Of a stretch of 64,000 nt of DNA, positions 36,585-44,534 are shown piece by piece. The translations under genes were made by a program, and so were the position numbers. Position 1 is the first letter of the stretch. Each line of letters starts with the position of its first letter. The stretch is taken from contig NZ_JAAOIV010000003.1 of NCBI RefSeq assembly GCF_011440275.1, positions 310,001-374,000 of the forward strand, in the 5' to 3' direction. Origin of the DNA: Metallococcus carri (GTDB lineage: Bacteria > Actinomycetota > Actinomycetes > Actinomycetales > Dermatophilaceae). Under the pieces are notes generated by a model. It saw nothing but the letters and a program-made list of their open reading frames with translations, did no database searches and was not told the DNA's origin.

Positions 36585-38087
36585 ATGGCGATGAGTGAGT
36601 TGGAGAGGCCGCGGACGGGCGAGGTTACTGGTGTCGCGGAGCAGGTGCTGGTGTATCTGCGGATCAGCGAGGACCGGACGGGCGAGGAGGCCGGCGTCGA
36701 GCGGCAGCGCGATGACTGCCTGGCCCTGTGCGGTCGCCTTGGCCTGGATGTGGCCGCTGGGGACGTGTTTATGGACAACGACACGTCGGCGTATCTGAAC
36801 AAGAAGCGCCCCGAGTTCGAGAAGATGCTGGCTCGTGTCAGGCAGGGTCCGTCGCGGGTCGTGGTCTGGCATGTGGATCGCCTCTACCGGCGCCCGCGCG
36901 AGTTGGAAGACTTGATCGACTTGGTGGAGTCGCACCCGATCCGTATCGAGGCGGTGATGGGGGGCGCGTTCGATCTGAACACGCATGAGGGCCGGTTGAT
37001 GGCTCGCCAGCTCGTCGCGATGGCCGCGTACGAGTCCGGGCACAAGGCCGACCGGATCAGGCGCGCGAACCGGCAGAAGGCCGAGCGTGGTGATTGGCAT
37101 GGGGCGGCGAAGTTCGGGTACGGCACCGGCGGCGTGTTGATCCCGGAGCAGGCGGCGGTGATCCGTGAAATGGCTGACAGGTTCCTGGCGGGCCAGTCGT
37201 TGCGGTCGATCACGGCGTGGCTGAACGAGGAGTCGGGGTTCCCGGCCCCGCAGGCGCACACGGGCAAGACGCTCGGGGTGTGGCACGCGACGACGGTGAA
37301 GTCGATCCTGGTGTCCGCGCGTATCTCGGGTCAGCGCGCCTACGAGCCGGCACGGAAGCGTGGGGATGCTCCGGCGGGGCGGGAGATTCTGGGTCCGGGG
37401 AGCTGGGAGGCGATCATCACCCCAGAGGAGACGACCCGTATCCGGGCGATGCTCTCCCACCCGGACCGCCGGGTCGGGGCGTCCTCGATCAACCTGTTGT
37501 CGGCGATCGCGACGTGCGGGAAGTGTGGCTCCGGGCTGGTGTCGGGCAAGAACCGTCGCGGCCCCTCGGATGCGAAGCGCCGCTACTACCGTTGCATGCC
37601 CGTCCCCGGCCACCCAGAACGCGGCGGCCTTTCGGTGACGGCGACCGGGTTGGAGACGGTGGTGTCTGAGGCGGTGATCGCCCGGCTCGCGGCGACGACC
37701 CTGCCCGCCGATGACGGCAAGACGGGCGGTGCGGTCGCGGAGGCGATGGGGCGGATCATGGCGGCACGGCACCGGATGGAAGACCTAGCCCGCGACTACG
37801 GCGCGGGGCTGCTGGCCCGCAGCGAATACCACGCGGGCCGTGTCGCGGCGCAGAACGCCGTCAGAGAAGCCGAAACCACCCTCGGCACCCTGAACCGCGG
37901 CGACGCCCTCAAAGGACTCCCCATCGGCGACGAGGCCGCTCTGCGGCACGCTTGGTACGAGGAGTGGACGGTCGGGCAGAAGCGGGCGATCCTGAACGCG
38001 CTGATCGACACGCTCGTTGTCCTCCCGGACCCGAACTGCGGCTCCCGGTTCCGGCCCGGACGGGTCCAGCTCACCTTCAAAGCCTGA
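36585..38087 (+). CDS. int: Large serine recombinase (integrase)
   Basis: Integrates and, with a directionality factor, excises the element. The 500-residue protein has a resolvase N-terminal domain with catalytic Ser in VYLRISED (about residue 28), the VWHVDRLYRR segment, the recombinase domain (about 170-270, KFGYGTGGVLIPEQ), a zinc ribbon (CGKCGSG and YYRC) and a C-terminal coiled region. ATG 36585 follows GGAGG with good spacing. It is the outermost gene of the element, reading inward. Confidence 0.95.
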   Translation: MAMSELERPRTGEVTGVAEQVLVYLRISEDRTGEEAGVERQRDDCLALCGRLGLDVAAGDVFMDNDTSAYLNKKRPEFEKMLARVRQGPSRVVVWHVDRLYRRPRELEDLIDLVESHPIRIEAVMGGAFDLNTHEGRLMARQLVAMAAYESGHKADRIRRANRQKAERGDWHGAAKFGYGTGGVLIPEQAAVIREMADRFLAGQSLRSITAWLNEESGFPAPQAHTGKTLGVWHATTVKSILVSARISGQRAYEPARKRGDAPAGREILGPGSWEAIITPEETTRIRAMLSHPDRRVGASSINLLSAIATCGKCGSGLVSGKNRRGPSDAKRRYYRCMPVPGHPERGGLSVTATGLETVVSEAVIARLAATTLPADDGKTGGAVAEAMGRIMAARHRMEDLARDYGAGLLARSEYHAGRVAAQNAVREAETTLGTLNRGDALKGLPIGDEAALRHAWYEEWTVGQKRAILNALIDTLVVLPDPNCGSRFRPGRVQLTFKA

Positions 38088-38094
38088 CCGGCAG

Positions 38095-38115
38095 CCGCCC
38101 GCGCACGGCGGGCGG
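38095..38115. terminator. Hairpin after the integrase gene
   Basis: CCGCCCGC at 38095-38102 pairs with GCGGGCGG at 38108-38115 around a 5-base loop, eight bases after the integrase stop and just before the convergent small gene ends. No T-run is present, so it may serve both strands weakly. Confidence 0.5.
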
Positions 38116-38118
38116 GCA

Positions 38119-38322
38119 TCATCCGGGGTGGGCAACGAGCGCGCGGAGCCGGTCGAGTGCCACTGGATCGGTGACCGCGAAGGACACCCCGGATGCCTCG
38201 CACGCCTGCCGCGTCCACTCTCGAATGTCGAAGTCCCCGGCGAGTGCCGGCGTCCGCGGGGCCGCGCCAGCACCGTCTGGTATCGCGTCCAGGCGAGGCT
38301 CGGGCCGCAGGGTGGTGGTCAC
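38119..38322 (-). CDS. Small element protein of unknown function
   Basis: A 67-residue protein (VTTTLRPEPRLDAIPDG at the start, FDIREWTRQACEASGVSF in the middle). GTG 38322 overlaps the stop of the previous gene (GTGA), which argues that it is translated. No family recognised. It is the last gene of the minus-strand transfer run before the integrase; small genes here sometimes encode directionality factors, but nothing in this sequence shows that. Confidence 0.6.
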   Translation of the reverse strand: MTTTLRPEPRLDAIPDGAGAAPRTPALAGDFDIREWTRQACEASGVSFAVTDPVALDRLRALVAHPG

Positions 38323-38933
38323 GGCAACTCTCCGGTGTCCGGGTTGAGGCCGGCGTAGAACTCGTCCTCGGCCTGACGGCGGGCGGTGATATCCTCCCCC
38401 GTGAACTGTGCGAAGTCGGCATCGCGGTGCGGGATGACGATGTCCTCGACGGATGGGGCGGGCTTCTCGCCGGGCCAGGCGGTCTGCCGTGTGGGACGGT
38501 CGCGGTCCAGGCGGGTGCCGGACGCGGCGACCCACTCCCGCAGTCGTCCTCGTGCCTCGGCGAAGTCGCGGTGCCAGCCCAGCGGCGCGGACCCGTTCTC
38601 CTCCGGGTCATACGCGCACAGCCAGTGCAGATGCAACGCGCTCAGCTCCCATACCAGCTCTGCATGCCGGTGCCAGAACGGCGGGAGGACGCTGGCGGGA
38701 AGCCCGTAGGTGCGGCGCAACCAGTTCACCCACTTATTCAGCTCCCGCCACTCGACCTTGGCCTCGTCGGCGGTGAGCAGGTTCCAGTTGACCGGATGCG
38801 GCGGCTCGGGCAGTTCCTCGCCCTGGCCGCTCTCATTCGACTCCTCCGCGGCGTCCTCGGTTTCGGCGTCGATGTCGGTGGGAGGCTCTGGCGCGTCGTC
38901 GGGTTCAGGCGCGGTAGCGGTGTGCTCGGTCAT
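38319..38933 (-). CDS. Hypothetical protein of the conjugative element
   Basis: A 204-residue soluble protein. The first 45 residues are acidic and disordered (Pro/Glu/Asp-rich); the rest is rich in Trp (VEWRELNKWVNWLRRTYGL, LHLHWLCAYDPE), suggesting a compact helical domain. ATG 38933. Proteins of this kind are frequent beside VirD4 genes of actinobacterial elements, with no assigned function known to me. Confidence 0.72.
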   Translation of the reverse strand: MTEHTATAPEPDDAPEPPTDIDAETEDAAEESNESGQGEELPEPPHPVNWNLLTADEAKVEWRELNKWVNWLRRTYGLPASVLPPFWHRHAELVWELSALHLHWLCAYDPEENGSAPLGWHRDFAEARGRLREWVAASGTRLDRDRPTRQTAWPGEKPAPSVEDIVIPHRDADFAQFTGEDITARRQAEDEFYAGLNPDTGELP

Positions 38934-38940
38934 CTCAGCC

Positions 38941-39378
38941 TCACAGAGCCGGGGCGGGTGCGGACGGGCGGGTGCTGCGTGGTGCGGTGAACTGCACGGG
39001 CAGGTCACGGTGCCGGGTGGGCTGATCGGTCGGGACGTCGGGGACGGCGGCGGTGGGGCGGCGTCCGACCTTCCACATCTCGAACTCCTGCCCGGTGATC
39101 GTGGCTGGGTCGGTGCGGTCCCGGACCGGGCGGAACCGGCCCTCGGCGACGAACCCGGTCCCCTTGGACAGCAGCGCGGCCGCTTCCTCGGCGGCGTCGC
39201 CGTAGGCGACGATAGGGACGTACTCGGTGGGCAGTTTCGTGTAGGTGCCGTCCCGTTCCCGGCGGCCCTGCCGCTGGCCGGCGCGGGCGTAGAAGCGGGG
39301 CGTGCCGTCGCGGGCCGGGTCCGTGGACGGCTCCGTGGCGACATACCCCGACAAGGACTGGTGAGTGCGGACAGCCAT
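38941..39378 (-). CDS. ssb: Single-stranded DNA-binding protein
   Basis: A 145-residue OB-fold protein: SLSGYVATEPSTD opening strand, YVPIVAYGDAAEEAAALLSKG and GFVAEGRFR match the SSB core; the C-terminus is Pro/Arg-rich and lacks the acidic DDIPF-type tip of housekeeping SSB. It likely coats transferred single-stranded DNA of the element. ATG 39378 has an AGGAGG-like site upstream. Confidence 0.85.
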   Translation of the reverse strand: MAVRTHQSLSGYVATEPSTDPARDGTPRFYARAGQRQGRRERDGTYTKLPTEYVPIVAYGDAAEEAAALLSKGTGFVAEGRFRPVRDRTDPATITGQEFEMWKVGRRPTAAVPDVPTDQPTRHRDLPVQFTAPRSTRPSAPAPAL

Positions 39379-39432
39379 CAGACTTCCTCCTGACATCAAC
39401 GACCCCGAGAATCCGGGGCCTCCATGCCAGGC

Positions 39433-39446
39433 AGGTGCGCTCACCC
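39433..39446 (-). promoter_or_regulatory. Element motif AGGTGCRC upstream of ssb
   Basis: AGGTGCGCTCACCC on the plus strand, 55 bases before the ssb start and just before the end of the coupling protein gene. One of six related sites in the element, described in the findings. Confidence 0.4.
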
Positions 39447-39450
39447 GCCC

Positions 39451-41226
39451 CTACGGTCGCTGTTGCAGCAGTGCCTCGACCTCCGTGCGGTCCGCGCGCA
39501 GCCTGGTCGCGTCGGGTCGCTGGGTCCAGGTGCGGAGCCTGGTGACGATGGGCGGGGCGGATCGGAGTAGGACGAGGGCGGTGCCGAACGGGAGGGTGCG
39601 GATCGCGTCAGGTGGCATGATCGGCACCCGCCGGATGGAGCGTTGCGCGGTGCGGGACCCGTGGTCGCCGACGGTGGTGGAGTCGGTCACCTCGTCCCGC
39701 TCGCCGATGAGGGTGGTGAGGTCGTGGAGGTCTTTCGAGTTCGATGCGCCGCCGAGGATGATCTTCACAATGCTGGCGTCCCAGATGGCACCGGCGGCGT
39801 TCTCGGACCACTTCTCGCGAGCTTGGGCGAGGCTTTGGAGGACGGGCATGGTGGTGATCCCGGTGCCGCCTCCTTCGGCCATCAGGGTCGGCAGCGACGG
39901 GAGCGGGGCGAGGTTGCCGACCTCATCCAGCGCGAGCAGCAGCGGCGGGTCCAGGCGTGCGCCGGGGCTGGTCGCGGCGATCCGGCGTGCGGCTTCCACG
40001 ACATCCTCCACGAATGCCGCGACCAGTGCGGCGGAGTTGTTGGCTCCCGCGCCGGTCGCGAGGAGGTAGAGGGTGCCTTTGGCGCGGAGGAACGCTTCGG
40101 GGTCGAAGTCCTCGCCCTCCCGTGGGGATACGGCGTCGAGGACGCGGGGGTCTGCGAGGGCGGCCAGGGCGAGGGAGACGCCTTGCCAGATGGAGTCGCG
40201 GGTGCGGGGGTCGGAGTCGATCATCGCTTGCAAGCCTTCCGCCCACCCGACTGCCGCGTTCGGGTTCGCGGTGAGGATCGCGACCGCGTCCGCGGCGGCG
40301 GACGGGTCGAGGGTCCACCGGAACAGCTCGCCCGGTGGACGGTAGTCGAGGGCGGCGGCGTGCAGGAGGGCTTGGAGAGCGGTGCGGGTCTTCCCTTCCC
40401 AGAATCCGCCGCCTTCGACACCGCCGGCGGACAGGCCGGTGCCGGCGGCGAGTCCGGTGGCGCGGATCATCGCCGTCAGCGGGTCCTCGCATCCGCGGAT
40501 CGGTGACCAGCGCAGGCCGGCGGGGACGCCTTCGGCGAGGTGCTGAGGGTCGAACACCGCCACCGGCCCGCCGCGGCGCTCACGGGCGCGGAGGGTCGCG
40601 GCGAGGTTGTCCGGGCGGGTGCTGGTGGTGACCACCGCGCCGGGCGCGTCAAGGATCGCGTTGATGACGATATGGGCGCCTTTGCCGGACCGGGGCGGGC
40701 CGAGCAGGAGAATCGAGTCCTCCACCGACGCCCATACTCCGTGCCCGCGGGACGCGCCGATCCGGTATCCGACATCTGTGGGTTGCGGGGTGTCCAGGGA
40801 GGGGCGCAGGTGTCCGGCCCGGTGCAGCAGCGCCTTCTCGGAGCCGGCGCGTGCGACCTCGGTGCGGGTGGCGATCCCGGCGATCCGGTACGGGTCGGTC
40901 TTCACCTGCCGGCCGTGATCGCGCAGCAGCCGCCACCCCCACCACCCGGCCGCGCCTGCGGTGAGGATGAGGACGCTCGCGGTGATCCAGTACGCGACCG
41001 CGCCCAGACCTGGGGCGTCGAGCGCGGTGGCCGGGTCGCCGGGGTTCAGCAGCACGCCCAGGCCGGCCTCGATACCGCCGGCGGGTTGGGTGGTGCCGGT
41101 GATCCAGGCGGCGACGGACCCGGCGCCGCGGAGGATGGCGGCGAGGATCGCGGCTGAGATGAGGATGCCGATGCCGAGGTTGCTGAGCTCGTCGCCGAGG
41201 GACCCGGATGGCCTGGGGGTGCTCAT
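39451..41226 (-). CDS. VirD4/TraG-type coupling ATPase
   Basis: Joins the relaxosome to the type IV secretion channel. The 591-residue protein has two N-terminal TM regions (about 15-35 and 80-100), Walker A GPPRSGKGAH near 177-186, and Walker B LLLALDEVGNLAPLPSL, the signature of the TraG/TraD group. It is the core conjugation marker of the element. Start ATG 41226 overlaps the upstream stop by four bases (ATGA). Confidence 0.93.
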   Translation of the reverse strand: MSTPRPSGSLGDELSNLGIGILISAAILAAILRGAGSVAAWITGTTQPAGGIEAGLGVLLNPGDPATALDAPGLGAVAYWITASVLILTAGAAGWWGWRLLRDHGRQVKTDPYRIAGIATRTEVARAGSEKALLHRAGHLRPSLDTPQPTDVGYRIGASRGHGVWASVEDSILLLGPPRSGKGAHIVINAILDAPGAVVTTSTRPDNLAATLRARERRGGPVAVFDPQHLAEGVPAGLRWSPIRGCEDPLTAMIRATGLAAGTGLSAGGVEGGGFWEGKTRTALQALLHAAALDYRPPGELFRWTLDPSAAADAVAILTANPNAAVGWAEGLQAMIDSDPRTRDSIWQGVSLALAALADPRVLDAVSPREGEDFDPEAFLRAKGTLYLLATGAGANNSAALVAAFVEDVVEAARRIAATSPGARLDPPLLLALDEVGNLAPLPSLPTLMAEGGGTGITTMPVLQSLAQAREKWSENAAGAIWDASIVKIILGGASNSKDLHDLTTLIGERDEVTDSTTVGDHGSRTAQRSIRRVPIMPPDAIRTLPFGTALVLLRSAPPIVTRLRTWTQRPDATRLRADRTEVEALLQQRP

Positions 41227-41780
41227 CCGGGGTGCCCGATCGTGAGGGTGCCGGAGACGCGGCCGAGCAGGATCACCTCGCGGGTCGGAGACGCGCCAGC
41301 CTGTTCGGCGGTGAGCAGGGCGCGCATGGTCCCGTCCGGGGCGGCATCGCCGTGCGCGATGACCACCGCTATGGCGACATCCTCACCGGGCACGAAGCCC
41401 GCCCCGTGCAGGACGACCAGCTCCGGCATCGCCTGACGTGCAGGGCGGTCCGGGGTAGGGTCGGGTGCGGGCCGGCGGCGGCGTGTGCTGGGGGTGATGA
41501 TGTCGGTGAACACCGTTCCGTCCGCCTCACGGACCTCGACCCTCACCGCCGAACGGTGCGTGTCGGTGAGCTGGTCGAGCACGCGGGCGAAGTCCTCCCG
41601 CCGCCACGCTGGTGCGAACGGTTCCGGCGCCACCGGCTCCCCGTCCACGGTGACCGTCAAGGTCCCGGTAGGCGCGACGGTGATGACCACTTGTGGCAGC
41701 ACGACCGGGACCGGCGGTGTCTCGCTCTCACGGTCTGGGTCGGGGTTGGGGGTGGTGCGCTTGTAGCGCGGGCGGGCCAT
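41223..41780 (-). CDS. Hypothetical protein between coupling and VirB4 ATPases
   Basis: A 185-residue soluble protein, with a Pro/Arg N-terminus, then a central stretch TLTVTVDGEPVAPEPF and DFARVLDQLTDTHRSAVRVEV, and a C-terminal beta-rich part (LTIGHPG at the end). ATG overlaps both neighbours, so it is made with the two ATPases and may bridge them. No family recognised. Confidence 0.7.
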   Translation of the reverse strand: MARPRYKRTTPNPDPDRESETPPVPVVLPQVVITVAPTGTLTVTVDGEPVAPEPFAPAWRREDFARVLDQLTDTHRSAVRVEVREADGTVFTDIITPSTRRRRPAPDPTPDRPARQAMPELVVLHGAGFVPGEDVAIAVVIAHGDAAPDGTMRALLTAEQAGASPTREVILLGRVSGTLTIGHPG

Positions 41781-43327
41781 CAGGATTCCTGCCGATCGTT
41801 CGAGATTCCCGAAGAACCGTCGAGATTCCTGAACTCGCGGCCTTTCTGGGTCATGCGTCCGGTGGTGTCGAACGCGGCGAGTTCGGCGGGGTGGAGCTGG
41901 TGCTGGACGACGAAGGAGCGGTCCTTGATCCGCCACAGGCCCTGCCCGGTGCCGAGCCCGGGGAGCAGCTTCTGCTCCGTGCCGGTGAGCCCGAGCGCGG
42001 TCGCGGTCGCGCCGAGCTGGTCGGGCTCTTGCCGGTAGATGATCCTGGTCTCGGCGTTCGCCAATAAGGACGAGGCGAGGGCGCGCATGGCGGAACCTTG
42101 GTCGCCGACGTTGTCGAGGTCGGTGAGCTTGTGGAAGATCAGCATGTTCGCGATCCCGAAATGCCTCGCGAGCCTCCATTGGGCGTCCATGCGGCGCAGC
42201 AGGGCGGGGTATTGCATGAGGCGCCAGGCTTCGTCGTAGATCACCCACCGTTGGCCGCCGTCCGGGTCCGACAGCGCCGACTCCATCCACGCGGAGGAAC
42301 ACGTCATCAGCACGGAGATGAGCGTGGCGTTCTCCGCGACCCTCGACAGGTCCAGGGACACCATCGGCAGGGACGGGTCGAACCGGACCGTCGAGGGGCC
42401 GTCGAAGAGTCCTTGGAGGTCTCCGGCGACCAGGCGACGCAGAGCATGTCCGACCAGGCGGCCGTCTTCGGCGAGGCGCCCGTCTTCGTCGTCGGCGGGG
42501 TTGGGGGCGAGGATGCGGTCGACGACCATCGGCAGGATCGGCACCTCCGCCGACCTCACGGCGTCCCTCAGGGCGAGGTCGATGGCGGTGTGCTCCAGCG
42601 GCGAGAGCGGCCGGTCCAGCACGGTCTCCGCGAGAGCGCCGATCAGGTCGCGGCGGCGGGAGGCGACCTGCATCGCCCATTCCGCATCCGACACGGCGGA
42701 AGGCCGGTGTCCCTCATCGAGTGGGTTGAGGCGGTTCGACAGGCCGTGGCCGAGGACGATCGCTCGTCCGCCGACTGCTTCGGCGACGGCGGTGTGCTCG
42801 CCTTTCGGGTCGCCGGGAACGTACACGCGACGGCCGAACGGGAGGGAGCGGGTGTAGAGGGACTTCGCCAGCGACGACTTCCCCGACCCGACGATCCCGG
42901 CCAGCACGACATTTGGGGCGGTGATGAGGCCCCGCTGGTAGAGCACCCACGGGTCGTACACGAACGACCCGCCGGAGTAGAGGTCTTGGCCGACGAACAC
43001 CCCTTGGCTGCCGAGGCCGCCTTCGGCGAGGAACGGGTACTGGCCGGCGAGGGTCGCACTCGTGTCTTGGTGCTTGGGGAGTCGGAACCGGACCGGTGTC
43101 CGCAGCGCCGCCGGTCCCGGCTCGCCGGCGGCGGGCAGGTAGGTGGTGGCGCGTTTCTCGGCCTGCTCGGCCTGCCAGCGGGCTTTCGCCTGCGCCTTCC
43201 GCATCTCGCGGGCGGTGGTCTCGATCCGGGTCGCGGCCTGTCTGCGGGCCTTGCGGTGCCGGCGGCGTTCGCCTTCCGGGCCGACCAGCACCGCCGTATG
43301 CAGCCGGCCCTCCTCCTGCCCGGTCAC
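41780..43327 (-). CDS. VirB4/TraC-like conjugation ATPase
   Basis: A 515-residue ATPase of the type IV secretion base. Residues about 10-60 are a basic coiled stretch (RRHRKARRQAATRIE). Walker A is LAGIVGSGKSSLAK and Walker B is WVIYDEAWRLM; downstream are FHKLTDLDNVGDQG and IIYRQEPDQLG, typical of the actinobacterial family paired with SCO6880. GTG 43327 overlaps the preceding stop. The SCO6880 gene at 44535 probably supplies the N-terminal membrane part of the machine. Confidence 0.9.
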   Translation of the reverse strand: MTGQEEGRLHTAVLVGPEGERRRHRKARRQAATRIETTAREMRKAQAKARWQAEQAEKRATTYLPAAGEPGPAALRTPVRFRLPKHQDTSATLAGQYPFLAEGGLGSQGVFVGQDLYSGGSFVYDPWVLYQRGLITAPNVVLAGIVGSGKSSLAKSLYTRSLPFGRRVYVPGDPKGEHTAVAEAVGGRAIVLGHGLSNRLNPLDEGHRPSAVSDAEWAMQVASRRRDLIGALAETVLDRPLSPLEHTAIDLALRDAVRSAEVPILPMVVDRILAPNPADDEDGRLAEDGRLVGHALRRLVAGDLQGLFDGPSTVRFDPSLPMVSLDLSRVAENATLISVLMTCSSAWMESALSDPDGGQRWVIYDEAWRLMQYPALLRRMDAQWRLARHFGIANMLIFHKLTDLDNVGDQGSAMRALASSLLANAETRIIYRQEPDQLGATATALGLTGTEQKLLPGLGTGQGLWRIKDRSFVVQHQLHPAELAAFDTTGRMTQKGREFRNLDGSSGISNDRQES

Positions 43328-44496
43328 AGCGCCAGCCCCCGCCCCTGCGACGCAGACGCGCCCGGCCGGCGCGCGAACCAGTCCTTCCCCTCCGATCGCC
43401 GCGTCCGCGCCTGCGCACGCTCCGACGTCCCCGCGGCCGATACCGACGCCGAGGCGGGGGCCGGTGCGGCGACCGCGCCCAGCTCCGGGTCGGGGGCAGC
43501 GTGGTGGGCACGCAGCAGGGAGACGTGGCTGAGGAAGGGACTGTAGGTGAGGGTGTAGGTGCCGTGGGTCGCGGTGCGGTCGAGGGTCCCGACAGGGGGT
43601 GTGTCGTAGACGTATCCGTTCTCGAGCGCGGCCTGGGTCGTCTCCTCCCCGAAGTCGTAGCCGGTGAGGTGGTCGATCGCGGCGTCCGTGCCGTCTCGGT
43701 CGATGATGTCGAGCACACGGTCCGCGTCCTCCCCTTGGAGGAACACGACACTCACCCATCGCCGGTCGGTCGTGTCGGGCAGGTCGGGGTCGTGGTCGAT
43801 CAGCTCGGCCAGGCTGTCGGGGTCGCGGCGGGCGGCGTCGGCCACCCATTCGGGGAACGCCCCGTCGTGGTCGGTGTGGTCGCCGGGGTGATCGAGCGCG
43901 TACTGGCGGGAATCGCCGGCGGCGGATAGGAACACCGCGAGCTCCCGCAGCGCCCGCGCCGGGGACACCGGCGCTCCGGTCCCGGTGAACAGGTCCCGCC
44001 CTTCGATGCTCTGCCCGGTGGCGGGGTGCTGGATCAGGTACGCGTACCGCTGGTGCTCACCCAGCGGCACGTCCGGCCACACTGTCAACGTCAGCTCCCC
44101 GGCCTGCACCGTGGCACGCACGGCGCCGGAGGTGTCGAGCGGTTCCGGTGCGGGGTGCCAGGCGATCCGCCCGGACTGCGACATTGCCGCGTCCACCCGG
44201 TCATGCACCGCATCCAGCAGGGTGCCGGCCTGGTGCAGCTCGTCGGCAGCCGCCAGCGCAGCGGTCGCCCCGGCGGTCTGGTTGCCGGCGTCGTCATGCG
44301 CGCGGGACCGACCGCCGATGTGGGCGGCGGCGAGCTGGTCGAGCACCTGCCGCAGCGACCGCACCCCCGCCAGCAGATCACCGAGCACCGCGTAAGTGTC
44401 AGCCGGGTCGGCGAACGTGCGAGTCGCGTGGGCGAGCCCCCGCAGCGCCTGGGATGCCTCGGCGGCGTCGTCTACCGGATGGGTGAAGGTCGGCAT
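43324..44496 (-). CDS. Conserved protein of the transfer operon
   Basis: A 390-residue soluble protein: helical N-terminal half (about 1-110, VLDQLAAAHIGGRSRAHDDAG), a central beta-rich part (GELTLTVWPDVPLGEHQRYAYLIQ) and a C-terminal disordered Ala/Arg tail. GAGGAG before ATG 44496 gives a clear start. It lies between the VirB4 ATPase and SCO6880 genes. No family function is known to me. Confidence 0.78.
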   Translation of the reverse strand: MPTFTHPVDDAAEASQALRGLAHATRTFADPADTYAVLGDLLAGVRSLRQVLDQLAAAHIGGRSRAHDDAGNQTAGATAALAAADELHQAGTLLDAVHDRVDAAMSQSGRIAWHPAPEPLDTSGAVRATVQAGELTLTVWPDVPLGEHQRYAYLIQHPATGQSIEGRDLFTGTGAPVSPARALRELAVFLSAAGDSRQYALDHPGDHTDHDGAFPEWVADAARRDPDSLAELIDHDPDLPDTTDRRWVSVVFLQGEDADRVLDIIDRDGTDAAIDHLTGYDFGEETTQAALENGYVYDTPPVGTLDRTATHGTYTLTYSPFLSHVSLLRAHHAAPDPELGAVAAPAPASASVSAAGTSERAQARTRRSEGKDWFARRPGASASQGRGLAL

Positions 44497-44534
44497 GATC
44501 GGAACTCCTCGCAAGTGCGGTCGGGTGGGGGTGG

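Noticed and set aside
35976-37772. A 598-codon minus-strand frame joining tadA to sequence opposite the integrase
   Set aside because: Only the part left of about 36,545 is TadA; the rest is antisense to the integrase. The continuous frame is accidental.
38119-38322. Small gene next to the integrase as the excision directionality factor
   Set aside because: Position fits, but the sequence shows no HTH or known factor motif, so it is left as hypothetical.
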